Translations under genes and position numbers: made by a program
Notes under the pieces: model-generated
The model's input: the letters and a program-made list of their open reading frames with translations, nothing else
Told to the model about the DNA's origin: nothing
Databases searched by the model: none
Shown: positions 1 through 10,355 of the stretch, piece after piece
How the letters are laid out: every line of letters begins with the position of its first letter
How positions within the stretch are numbered: position 1 is the stretch's first letter
DNA from: Sindora glabra
Taxonomy: Eukaryota > Streptophyta > Magnoliopsida > Fabales > Fabaceae
Length of the DNA stretch: 64,000 nt
NCBI GenBank assembly: GCA_020226215.1
Contig: CM035233.1
Location: forward strand, 75,893,317 to 75,957,316
Direction of reading: 5' to 3'

Positions 1-1068
1 AGCCTAATTGAAAGCTTTCTTTAAAAGCTTCTTTAGCTAAATTTGAAATCAAGTCTTTCTTTCACCATTGTATATAAATCTTAGAATGTAGAAATATTTG
101 TCAAGTTGTAATTGTTAGTGCTGAATTGTAAAAGTAATACACATAAAAAATTATAATTAAAAGCTACATAACAAATATCACTTGAGAAAATTTTAAATAT
201 TCTCATTCTCATTATAATATTTTTTTAATCTCGTTATAATTATCAATTTTATTATTTATTTATTCAACAAATCATACCAAATATAGTTTTAAGAATTTCA
301 AAACAATGATTCTAACTTAATACATTGAATAAAACTATCATAAGATAGGCTTATATAATAAAAGCATTCAAGAATTTCTTATTATCACGTATCATTTTAC
401 CATAACAAAAACTTATCAGATTACAAAAATGAAATTTAAGAAACATCTTTAAGAATCTACAAAAATCATCTGTACTTTGGCTAGTTTTGTTAACATTCAA
501 ATAAGTACATGTGGTCCATAAATAGGAGGTCACTTGCCAAACTTATTCTCATAATAATGGCCTTATCCTAATTTTAGCCTTTATCTATGAACAACTTAGA
601 AATTATAGAATCAAAAGAAATTTCATCTCTTCCTCATCATCACACACACTCAAATCAAAATACAATTTAGATTAAGAACAAAGAATAGATTAAAAATCTA
701 GTTGATAGGCACAAAGTAAACTAAATATAATAATTAATTTTGCATCAAACAATTTCCTTTGGAGTTCCAGGGAACAAATTGGTTAAGAATACTAATTAAT
801 ACCTACATTAATATATAGATATGGGAGAAAACAATGTAAATTACAAGCTTATTAATTAAATCATAGACCAATAGTCAACATAGCAAATGGCAATAGTAGA
901 AGGCGATTCCTAAGACAAAAAAGAGTAGGGTAGTAGAGAGGAGGAGAGAAAAGGAATAGAAGGAGAGGGGGAAAATATGAGTCTAGTGTTAAGCTCCAAG
1001 GAATAGAAGGAGAGGGAGAAAATAGGAGTCTAGTGTTAAGCTCTAATATATATAGTAGGCTAATTTGG
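1..1068. other. AT-rich intergenic sequence, no gene recognised
   Basis: No reading frame here resembles a known protein, and the single 60-codon open frame on the minus strand is what random AT-rich DNA gives. The stretch is mostly A/T runs, with a purine-rich patch at about 900-1045 that contains a short tandem duplication listed separately. Confidence 0.7.
951..1044. repeat. Two tandem copies of a 47-bp purine-rich unit
   Basis: Positions 951-997 are repeated at 998-1044 with only a few substitutions. Each unit starts AAGGAATAGAAGG and ends in TTAAGCTC plus C or T. The only copy number seen is two. It looks like a local slippage or unequal-exchange duplication. Confidence 0.85.
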
Positions 1069-1470
1069 CACTAAAATATTTTAATAAAATAATATATTTC
1101 AATTAGTGATAGAGACTAACACTTCCATTAATAATTTTGTCATTGAGTGGCAAAAAATTTCAATGAATTATCAAATAAAATTTTAAATTTTTTACATGAT
1201 ACTGTTGCTAAATCCATTAGTAATTCAAACACCTAATTTTTTTTATTCCATTGCTAACTTTATTAGTAAATGTTACCTACGAATTTAGAGACAAATATAA
1301 TTTTAAGTTGAAAAAATTTTGGAAATTAAAAAAAATTAACAATGAAGTTAGTAATGAGTAATATTATATCTATTGTTAAATTCATAATATAAATATGACT
1401 TATAAAGTCTTATTTACTGATGATATTTTCATCAATAAATCTATCGCTAAACACAATTTTTTTTGCAGTG
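1069..1470. mobile_element. Putative CACTA-derived MITE, degenerate
   Basis: The left edge reads CACTAAAATATTT and the right edge, reverse complemented, reads CACTGCAAAAAA. Just inside, the ends share TTAGTGATAGA (left) and TTAGCGATAGA (right, reverse complement). Many variants of TTGCTAAA and ATTAGTAA are scattered through the element on both strands, as in the subterminal regions of CACTA-related non-autonomous elements. I could not find a matching 3-bp target duplication and there is no open frame, so the assignment is tentative. Confidence 0.4.
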
Positions 1471-2432
1471 TATAATTTTACATATTTTTTTCTTACTTAC
1501 GTGTGGTTAAGTGTTGCAATTTGCCTATTTGTACTTTCAAAACCTAAACTACTTTTGTTTCAAAATATAGCAAAAAGTCACATGCATTGCTTGTGATTTT
1601 AACTTTTTCAAATTTTGATTCAATACGAGACTCACTTAAAAATAAATTATCCAAAAAAATTCTAATTTTATTGAAAAATTATTTTTTATAATTTAATTTA
1701 CAATTGCTAAATAGAAGAGGTTAAATAGGGTTTTGAGGGGACAAATTAATTCTGTGGATGACAAATTGTGTTACAGCTTAAGAAAGTTAAGATCAAAAGC
1801 ATAAGCTTTTTATTAAATCTTGGATAAAAAATAATTTGATGGATAAAGTGTTAATAATTTAAAAGTATACATGAGTGATTTGCAATATTTAAAACCGAAT
1901 GTGATTAGGTAAAAGAAGGCAAAATTATGAGTGAATAAAGTATAATTTATCCAATTTTTAATAGTTAATAATTTATCTAATATTTAATAGTTAATATTTT
2001 ATAACTTAAAATATTAAATTTTTTATGTGTTTAATTCAAAACTAATAAATAAATTATAGAATTAATAATGAGCCATCATTTATTAAATAAAAGAAAAAAA
2101 CGGACGTTATACGTGCAGTATTTAAGAATTTCTTGTCGCAAAGTTGGGGATCCATGTTAAGTTGGCCAGTGGCCTACAAAAACATCATATTTCTCCATGA
2201 AAATCAGGTGTAGACACATACGAAGTTCGCGTGAGCAGAAGTCTTCCAAAATACGCCTTTCATATAGAGCATAGCATAGCACATATTTGGCGGCGAAAGA
2301 GAAAAGGGAAAAAAAAAAAAAAAAGAATAAAATAAAGCATGGATTCCAATTCCGAGCCTAGCGCGGATTCTTTAGAATTTAATTTACGCGCAAATTTTAC
2401 AAGGAAAAAGGGGAAGTGAACCAGAAAATATA
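1471..2432. other. Distal upstream region of PPCK
   Basis: There is no gene. The sequence becomes less AT-rich from about 2100, as expected near a gene. Visible motifs are an ACGTG core near 2110, TTTGGCGG at 2286-2293 (close to an E2F-type site) and a long A run near 2310. These short matches are weak evidence of regulation on their own. Confidence 0.4.
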
Positions 2433-2601
2433 CTATATCCGTTTATTTTTAAATATTGTTTAAGGTTAATACATATATAAAGAATAAAAAGGATAATAGT
2501 CTTAGTTTTAAAAGAAATAAATTATAATTTATTAATATATTTTTTATTAAAAATTAATTAATAAATAAAATTATCAAAAATGTATTGAATAATGGATATA
2601 A
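2433..2601. mobile_element. Stowaway-like MITE in the PPCK promoter region
   Basis: A 169-bp AT-rich block has imperfect terminal inverted repeats. The left end is CTATATCCGTTTATT and the right end, reverse complemented, is TTATATCCATTATT. The block is bounded by TA at 2431-2432 and TA at 2602-2603, the target duplication of Tc1/mariner-type Stowaway elements. It has no coding capacity. Its right edge lies about 310 bp upstream of the PPCK start codon, so it could carry or displace promoter elements. Confidence 0.5.
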
Positions 2602-2846
2602 TATTTAAAAGAAAAATAATATAATTATGATTTTCCAGGATGATATTTCTAAAATGATAAAAAAAAATGGGAACCGATGAAATATTAATAAAGAAAGGTG
2701 ATAACCGAAAGTCATGCGAGTTTATAACAGCAGAGCCTCCCTCCGTTAAGTTAATCCGACACTCATGGAATATTGTTCCGACCAATCCCATGCTGTTCCT
2801 TTCTTCCCACGCCATCCCCACAATCTGACCCTCTGCCTTCTCTTCG

Positions 2847-2853
2847 ATAAATA
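2847..2853 (+). promoter_or_regulatory. Possible TATA box of PPCK
   Basis: ATAAATA lies 60 bp upstream of the start codon, in a less AT-rich stretch where such a string is less likely by chance. It would place transcription start at about 2875-2885 and give a very short leader. The call is positional only. Confidence 0.4.
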
Positions 2854-2912
2854 GGAGAGTTGCGTAAACAAACTCACGTAACGCCAAAGCCATCCACACT
2901 CAGAGAGACAGA

Positions 2913-3843
2913 ATGTGCCAAGCCTCGAACAACTACCAACTGTGCGAGGAAATTGGTCGGGGACGATTCGGCACCATCTTCCGCTGTTTCAGCCCTATGT
3001 CCAACCATTTCTATGCCTGCAAAGTCATCGACAAACGCCTTCTCTCTGATTCCACCGACCGTCAATGCCTCCAGAAGGAACCCAAATTCATGACCTTGCT
3101 TTCTCCACACCCCAATATTCTTCAAATCTTCAGTGTCTTCGAAGGCCATGATTCTTTGTGCATGGTTGTCGAGCTCTGCAAACCTATTACCCTCTTTGAC
3201 CGCATCATCGACCGCCAGCTGCCGGTGACCCAAGCAGCTTCCATTATGAAGCGGCTTCTTGAAGCCGTTGCGCATTGCCACCGACTTGGCATAGCCCACA
3301 GAGACAGAAAACCAGAAAATCTTTTATTTGATTCCACGGATAACCTTAAAGTTGCTGACTTTGGGTCGGCGGAGTGGTTTGGTGATGGAAGGAGTATGAG
3401 TGGAGTTGTGGGTATGCCGTATTATGTTGCGCCGGAGGTGTTGCTGGGAAGAGATTATGACGAGAAGGTTGATGTTTGGAGTTGTGGGGTGATTATGTAC
3501 ATAATGTTGTCTGGGAGTCCACCCTTTTATGGAGAGTCGCCGGCAGAGATTTTCGAGGCTGTTGTAAGAGTCAATTTGAGGTTTCCAACTAAAATATTCA
3601 GAACAGTGACTCGGGCTGCAAAGGATCTCCTAAGGAAGATGATCTGTAGGGATGCATCGAGGCGATTGTCCGCAGAACAAGCCTTGAGTAAGTTTCTTAG
3701 GACTCCATCTATCCACTTGGTTTTAAAGTTGTTTCCATTTTTTGTCACCAGCTTTGTGGATTGTGATGGTAATCGGGATGCTGTTATGTTATACAGGACA
3801 CGCATGGATTTTGAGTGGAGGAGAGACTAGAGATGCGAGTTGA
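2913..3843 (+). CDS. PPCK: Phosphoenolpyruvate carboxylase kinase, two exons
   Basis: This is a small Ser/Thr kinase of the CDPK/SnRK superfamily. PPCK phosphorylates an N-terminal serine of cytosolic PEP carboxylase and relieves malate inhibition. Exons are 2913-3687 and 3797-3843, giving 273 residues, the normal PPCK length. Visible features are the glycine loop GRGRFG (15-20), ATP lysine K37, helix-C glutamate E56 in the KEPKF segment, the HRD catalytic aspartate D131, N136, DFG 149-151 and APE 173-175. The protein is almost only kinase domain, with no calmodulin-like or autoinhibitory tail, as known for PPCK. Splicing restores the family C-terminus RHAWILSGG. Without splicing the frame reads to 3830 and gives a false 305-residue protein with a foreign tail. 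The start is the first ATG of the frame, seven residues before the typical YQL segment. HRDRKPEN carries Arg where the family usually has a hydrophobic residue. It is the only intact gene here. PPCK is generally controlled by transcript level, including light or circadian control, but nothing here proves that. Confidence 0.93.
3688..3796 (+). other. PPCK intron (109 bp, GT-AG)
   Basis: The donor is GTAAGT at 3688-3693 and the chosen acceptor is TACAG ending at 3796. The split codon is A plus GA, giving Arg259. A single small intron close to the 3' end is a known hallmark of plant PPCK genes. A second acceptor, CACCAG ending at 3751, is also in frame and would add 15 residues. Retention of the intron leads to a stop at 3828-3830. 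Confidence 0.88.
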
Positions 3844-4056
3844 ACAATAGAGAATCGGAGAAGGAAGCTAATAATAAAACAATCTTTGCAGTATGTATGG
3901 GAGGGATAATAACTAAGTGTTCCTTTCATTCATGTACACACCGAGTAGAAGCGACTTGCAACAAGCCCTTTCCCCTTTTTGTTTTTGTTTTTGTTTTTAA
4001 TCTGGAAGAAGATCATGGTTACAAGGCATCAGCAAATCAAATTGGTTTGAAATTGT

Positions 4057-4062
4057 AATAAA
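4057..4062 (+). terminator. Probable polyadenylation signal of PPCK
   Basis: AATAAA lies about 210 bp after the stop codon. It is followed closely by a T-rich stretch, the usual arrangement for plant 3' ends. An earlier AATAAA at 3873-3878 could serve an alternative short 3' UTR. A (TTTTTG)-type run near 3980-4000 lies within the predicted 3' UTR. Confidence 0.5.
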
Positions 4063-4080
4063 TTATGTAAGATATAAAAC

Positions 4081-5117
4081 CTTATTGTACTTCTTTTGTA
4101 TGAATTTTGTCTTTTTCTATAGATTTCGTTCCAAATAAGAGATAACTTATTAATGAAAACATTGAAATTGATACAAGGAGGTCTTGTGATGAAGGTCAAG
4201 CCCCCATATTTACGTCCTGGTCATGCATTGATAAGCGATGACGTACGTGAAACGCAGCATGAAATATTGACAAATTCTGCTTTCAATCTATGAAGACAGT
4301 TATTTGTTAGCCACCAGGTACGTCGGATTATTATGATGAGAAAGAGCTCCGAATCATTGGAGAATAAAAAATGAATATTGTTTCCGTTAAGGGAACACTT
4401 TGTTGGAACTTTGAAGTTGGATCCTTGCTAGGCTGCCAAATAGCACTCAGCAGTTATAAGTTGATCGGTTCTGGCTTCAAAACTAATCAATGCGTCAACG
4501 TTACTCTCAATTTCTTATTTTCATTCCCTCGTTCACGCATTTTTATAAAAATAAAAGAATAAAAATTAGATTTGATTTTGCTCTCCCACCCTCTTTGGGC
4601 GTATAACAAATCCAATCCAATGAGCTGCCTGTTTTTGGTTGGTTATCAGTTATTTGAACCCCCCCCCCCAAAAAAAAAAAAAAAATCCAAAGCTGCCATG
4701 AGGTTTAATAAAATTACATGAACATCTGCTCCAATTCTAAAATCTCCTAATATATTTTCTTGAAATATAAAAAAATGATATATTTAACCTAAATTTGGAC
4801 TTTATTTTCAATTATATTTAATTTTTTTATCAATTATATTTTAACTATTTGAGCTCAATTAAAATATAATTTTTTATCTCAAAATATTTAGAATATCTCA
4901 TGTTAGTAGATTTAATTTGTCTACTTATATTTTCTCATCATATCTTAAAATTTTTTTTTGAATTAGAATTTAAATATAGCACATTTGTGAAAATATTAAA
5001 GATACTCACATAATTTCAAAATTCAAGAGAGGTGAATATGTTTTTCTTTGGTTATTATTTCATCCATTTACTTTAATCTCTTGTTTTTGAGAGATTTTTC
5101 ATTCTTAATTATCTATC
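4081..5117. other. Intergenic sequence downstream of PPCK
   Basis: No gene is recognised. The first 500 bp are less AT-rich than the rest but have no coding match. A run of 11 C followed by 16 A at about 4659-4685 is an unusual homopolymer junction and a likely spot for sequencing error. The rest is AT-rich with short T and A runs. Confidence 0.6.
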
Positions 5118-5911
5118 ATTTTAAAAAAATAAAAATACATTTATTATTAAATTTAATTTCTTATTATTTTAATAAAATCTTAATAACTTTTTTAAAATTA
5201 AAAATATTTATTTTTCCTCCATCTCTTATTATTTGTCATATTTAAAAAAATTGTTTCTTTTTATAAATCATTTTAGAAATTCAATAAAATATTAATTTTT
5301 TTCAATTTTACCATCTTTTTATTAATAAATGCTTTATTAATTTTACATATTCATCTAGGAATAGAAGTGACACTTAAGCTAAATAACTTGACTACTCATT
5401 TGACTTGATTCGATAATTGCTTGATTTGATTTGCTTCTTGCTCAACATATTTACCTTGTTAGCAACTTAACTATAATTTTTTACTATACATTTATATATA
5501 TAATATAGTAATATAATATATAATTAAATTTTTATATATAACTATAATTTTAAATATATATTATTTAAAAATGTTTATAATCATGTTAAATATCACACCT
5601 TTTTCAGAAAAATAACTCAATTCCACTCCTATCTTGAAATGCTCAATAAATTTATTTTATCATATTTCTCTTTTCATTTTTAATTATTTTGAACTTTATG
5701 TATAAAATACCATCTTCCAACATGCATTCATTTCTCCACTATCACCCCACTTGCATTAACATAATCAAACTTAAAATGTAGTGTTGCATTAGCATAATCA
5801 AACTTAAGTGCACTAAGGAGTTTATACTGGTGCTTGCTATACCACTAGCGGACTATTAAAATTCCTTTTGTTCCTAAAGAATTGATTTATATCACCATAA
5901 TTGGTAACTGT

Positions 5912-6342
5912 CGCTACAAATAAAAAAAATGCTAATTAGTAATGAAAAAATCCATCACTAATAATCAATAATCTATTGCTAAAAAATCAATGATAGATTA
6001 CTAGGTGTTAGTAATTCAAATAGTGACAAAAAAATTTGATATTTGTCACTAATTCTATGAATTGATGATGGCAAAAAAATGAATTACAAATAGAATTAGC
6101 AATACCTTTATTCATTGCTAGACCTTATATTTGATGATGGAATATCTATTGCTAAACTTAAATTTAACAATGAAATTATCTATCGTAGTTTTTTACCATT
6201 GCCGCATCCACTGTTAAATTTAAATTTAGATATGAATTATTCAATTGTTAATATGTGAAATTTTAAAAAATTATTTGCATTACTATTGAAAAATTCGTCA
6301 TTAATTCTGTTGCTAATATAAAAAATATTGATAATTTGTAAC
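5912..6342. mobile_element. Putative CACTA-derived MITE, degenerate (copy A)
   Basis: The left edge CGCTACAAATAAAA resembles a mutated CACTACAA terminus, and the right edge read on the minus strand begins GTTACAAATTAT. Internally there are many variants of TTGCTAA and ATTAGTAA on both strands, the same vocabulary as the element at 1069-1470. No target duplication is clear and there is no open frame. Edges are uncertain by tens of bases. Confidence 0.35.
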
Positions 6343-7492
6343 CTTTTTTTGGGCAAACTTGGAAAAATATAATTCAACTATAGTAACAATAGATGCAATT
6401 GACAAGTTTTCAAAAATAAATTTTATAATATTGTATATCAATTGTCCGATTATTTAACATGAAAATTATATTATAAAACAATGAAAACTTAGCTATATAT
6501 AAACCAAAAATTGAATCCAATATTGTTAACTTCTAATAGAAATTCCCAAATCTTATGCTAATAGCTATGATTCCCTTTTAACATTCCTCAATATGCTATT
6601 CTCTATGATAAGGTGATAGCTTAACATTTGAAGGTAATTTTTAAATGCCTAACTTTTAGAAATATCATACTAAAGTATCAATCATGTTACTTAATGTAGG
6701 CTTTTTGAAAACCTACTACTACAAGAAAATTATCATTTTTTGATGTTCGAATGCATTGGAAATACGTTAGAAAATGTCAATTTCTGATGGATTTTTTATA
6801 TCCATCAAAACGTCAGTATTTAACTCATTGGAACATTTTTCAACACCCATGGCTATTGGAAATTTTTGATATTGCTTTCGACATCTATATACGTTGTAAA
6901 TTTTGATGTCCACATACATTGGAGAATCCATCAAAAATTTCTAACAGCCAAATACAAAAAAAATCTATGAACATATTGATGACTTTACAATACCACATAC
7001 TTTTTTTTTCCGATAGCTATAGAGGTCGAAAATATTGACATGGCACTTCCATATAGTTATAGTGTTGATATGGTAATGACATGTTAGTATTTTTTGATGG
7101 CCACCTATGTCGGAAATGACATGGTAATGATCTCATCTAGACATATCAATTAAGTTGTCTATTTCCGATGCTTTGCAACATTGAAAATTATAATTGGGAT
7201 ATGCCACATCATACTTTCGATGTTATTGTTCATTAGAAAGATATTAGAAAGCATGACATGCTAAATTTTTTTTTCCAAAGAATTATATTTTTTTCAAGAA
7301 AATTTTTGCTACCTGATTAAATAACTTAGTATCAATTTTTGAATATATACATCCTACTTTAAATCCAATGCAAATTTGAATATATTAAAAATTAAGATCA
7401 AAATAATATAGCTATTGTCCCTATAATTCAATCAAAATACCCTAAACAAAGGTATCAAACTTTTAAACAATTTAAATAAAAAAATTATTTCA

Positions 7493-7831
7493 TCATGCAG
7501 TCCCATTATCTTCCTCATCCTCCACTTTTGCATTTTAGTTTGAATGATTTTGTTGTGAAACCTATGATGATCCATTAGAATATTGTTATGGCCATATTAC
7601 TGGATATGTTTAACATGGTTGGACTAGTTGTTGTCTAGAAAAAGGATGTATAGAAGTATAATGAGACACCATATATGAAAAAAGCTTTTGAATAAGCATT
7701 TTAGTATGCATATAGGGAGCAGACATCTGAGTAGGTGATCCACACGACATAGAAGACATCTTAGTAGATAGTCCACAAGGCATAGCATGTTGTTGGACAT
7801 TTGGAGATTGCATTCCAAATTGTTGCATCAT
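7493..7831 (-). pseudogene. Gln/Asn/Ser-rich C-terminal remnant inside the CACTA element (copy A)
   Basis: On the minus strand an open 73-codon frame begins MMQQFGMQSPNVQQ. After a frame change, further stretches rich in Gln, Asn and Ser (for example VSQQNHSN) lead into an acidic end VEDEEDNGTA and a stop at 7493-7495. Several in-frame stops sit where Gln codons would be expected. Low-complexity Gln-rich tails of this kind occur in plant CACTA accessory proteins, and its place inside a CACTA element supports that origin. It could also be a captured host fragment. It is not functional. Confidence 0.35.
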
Positions 7832-9909
7832 GGATTAAACTGATTATAATAGAGTCATCATAGTTATATCCACCTTCATAATTGTACCCACAAAAGTAAA
7901 TGATTGATGTAATGGTTAAAACATGCCAAAGAAAGCAACAATAAACTTAAAAGTAGGGATTGTTGTAATGAGAGAGCACACTGCCTTTCAGTATAAATTA
8001 ATTTTACAACATCACTCATTTGTATATTATTATGTTATTAAAAATTATTAAAATTTATGTATTGGCCTTAAAATTGTTAGTTAATATTAATTTTTTAAAG
8101 ATATGTTATTTTTTTATTCATTGATATTGTAAAATTTTTATACTATTATTAAATTAGGTTTAATTATTTATTAATACCTATATAAATGAATAGAGTTAAA
8201 TAGAGTAATATTTTATAAGAATAAAATTAATATAAATACTTCAAGCAAAAAAAATAAATTTTTCATAAGTTTCCTCAATACATATACTAAATCAATACAA
8301 TTCTAATATCCAAATTTTATACTGTGGGAATGATAGAATTAATATCCGTACATAAAAAAAGGGAATGTTTCAATTTGGTATGTCAGAATCGATATTCACA
8401 CACAAATAAAAAGGAATGTACTAATAAATTATTATAAAAATACTTTACTTTTTTTAGTAATATTATATATACTTGAAAACAAGATATAAAATTTAGATTT
8501 TCAATAAAAATTAATAATTATCATTAAATATGTAATGATAAAATAAACTTATATATTTCAAAGCTTATTTGATAAAATGATAGAAATAATTAATTATTCA
8601 AATAATTGATTATAATAATTAACTTTAAAATAATTAATTACAAATAATATATTTCATGTATGATAAAATTAATCAATAATTAATTATATATAATTTATTT
8701 TTATTTTAATGATGTACAAAATAATAATTTTTGGTTGTCAAATTATCAAAAAATCATAAAATACATATAATTATATATCAATTAAAATTATTAATTTTTC
8801 TAATATTTTTATATTTTTATTTATAAATATATATAATATTATTTAATATACATTCTTATTTAAAAATATTTATTATTTAATTGAACTATTTTCTATAAAT
8901 AAGAACATTGCACTTTCTTAGTATTTAAAATAGAATTTATAATTATTTTACTATTTCAATAATTCAAATAAAATTATGAATAATTAGTATGAGTAACCTT
9001 TTAATATGGAAGCTTGGAGAATTGAGACACATACCCTTGTTTTCAACTTTACTTGGATGCAACTAAATGCGCAATTGTGTCAATATATAATCCCTCCAGA
9101 ATATATGTGGAGGAAATGATCATCAGGGCACTATCATGAGTCCTCCTTTTTCTTTAGCAATAGCAAAAAAGACCCATATTTTATCAAAAAAAATTAGAAG
9201 CATATGATCGTTTGACTTAATTTTTGAACTTGATTTTACTTCTTATGCAATGTACAATATATATATTATGGATGAATTGTAGTGCACAAGGTTTTATGAC
9301 AATCATTTTTTTGTAAGTAATTGGTAAGATGAAAATTATATGATTTGCAATTTATAGATCCATATAATAGGGTAAACAAGAACATTAAATCAGGAGCATT
9401 AACGCTTCAATCATTTATATGCATCATCCCGTAATTTAAATCTATCTTCTAAACAAATATGTAATTGAAGCAACCTCTATACCCAGTACACAAGAAGAAA
9501 ATGCAGAGGACATAAGCTTTAAAATATTTGGATTTTCCAATAGCCCTTCTCCATCCATAAACTCAAGAAGTCTAAAAAATTTGATATACCTTAATAAACT
9601 TGAGCAAATTGAAAACCCTTAGTTATGCCAAGCTTATATGCCAAGCCTAAACTACAACAGAAGATGCTTTCTCAGCATAATGTTATTCAACCTTATAATT
9701 AATCCTTATTGCCCTAGCGGCCACAATTGCAATTACAATAAGAGGTAAGTAGGAGGTTTTTGCATCATAGGTACCAAATTAAACCTTTTCTACACATATC
9801 ATATTTAATACTGATATACTTAAATACTAAATTCCACTTCATGCGTGCTAAGGTTGAAAATCTAATCATCAATCTTAAATTCAAACTATTTTCACTATTT
9901 TATCAATTA

Positions 9910-9948
9910 GTGTGCGCATGCGCACACACACACACACATATATATATG
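9910..9948. other. 39-bp alternating purine-pyrimidine tract with 18-bp palindrome (copy A)
   Basis: Purines and pyrimidines alternate without a break through a GTGTGC-GCAT-GCACAC core, a CA run and a TA run. Positions 9910-9927 form a perfect palindrome centred on GCATGC. Such tracts favour Z-DNA or a small cruciform. It sits inside the CACTA element and probably grew by microsatellite expansion from the palindrome. Confidence 0.75.
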
Positions 9949-10049
9949 AGTGTGACTAATACCAACACATTATAAGACTTTAATGTCAAGGGTTTTGAGT
10001 AAGTTAGATAAACACTAGCCTAAGATTTCTTCATTTTTGAAATATGACA

Positions 10050-10355
10050 TTAACAGCTACTAAAATTTTTTCCAGTTATATGTGTAGAGAATATGCCCCT
10101 TAGTTTTTTAACAAATAGGGGTGTATATGTAATAGTATAGAGATTTTTTAACAAATAGCTACTAAAATTTTTTATTTTTAGCACTTATAATTAGCACCTG
10201 TATCACACTAGTTACAGATTTTTTCTAGTTATATGTGTAGAGAATATGGCTCCAATTTTTTAACAAACAGGGGTGTATATGTAATAGTATAGAGATATTT
10301 TAACAAATAGCTACTAAATTTTTTTATTTTTAGCACTTATAATTAGGACATGTAT
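10050..10355. repeat. Two tandem copies of a 153-bp unit (copy A)
   Basis: TGTGTAGAGAATATG recurs at 10081 and 10234, with matching sequence on both sides, including AGGGGTGTATATGTAATAG and TAGCACTTATAATTAG. The units differ by scattered substitutions. The array lies within the CACTA element and has two units only. Confidence 0.85.

Noticed and set aside
2558..3805. Four overlapping open frames on the opposite strand or other frames of PPCK
   Set aside because: They are shadows of the kinase coding sequence with no recognisable domains.
2913..3830. PPCK as a 305-residue single-exon protein
   Set aside because: The tail after residue 258 is translated intron. Splicing restores the conserved family C-terminus.
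9760..9975. A 71-codon protein with a CAHTHTHIYM segment
   Set aside because: The His/Thr stretch is the translated CA/TA repeat.
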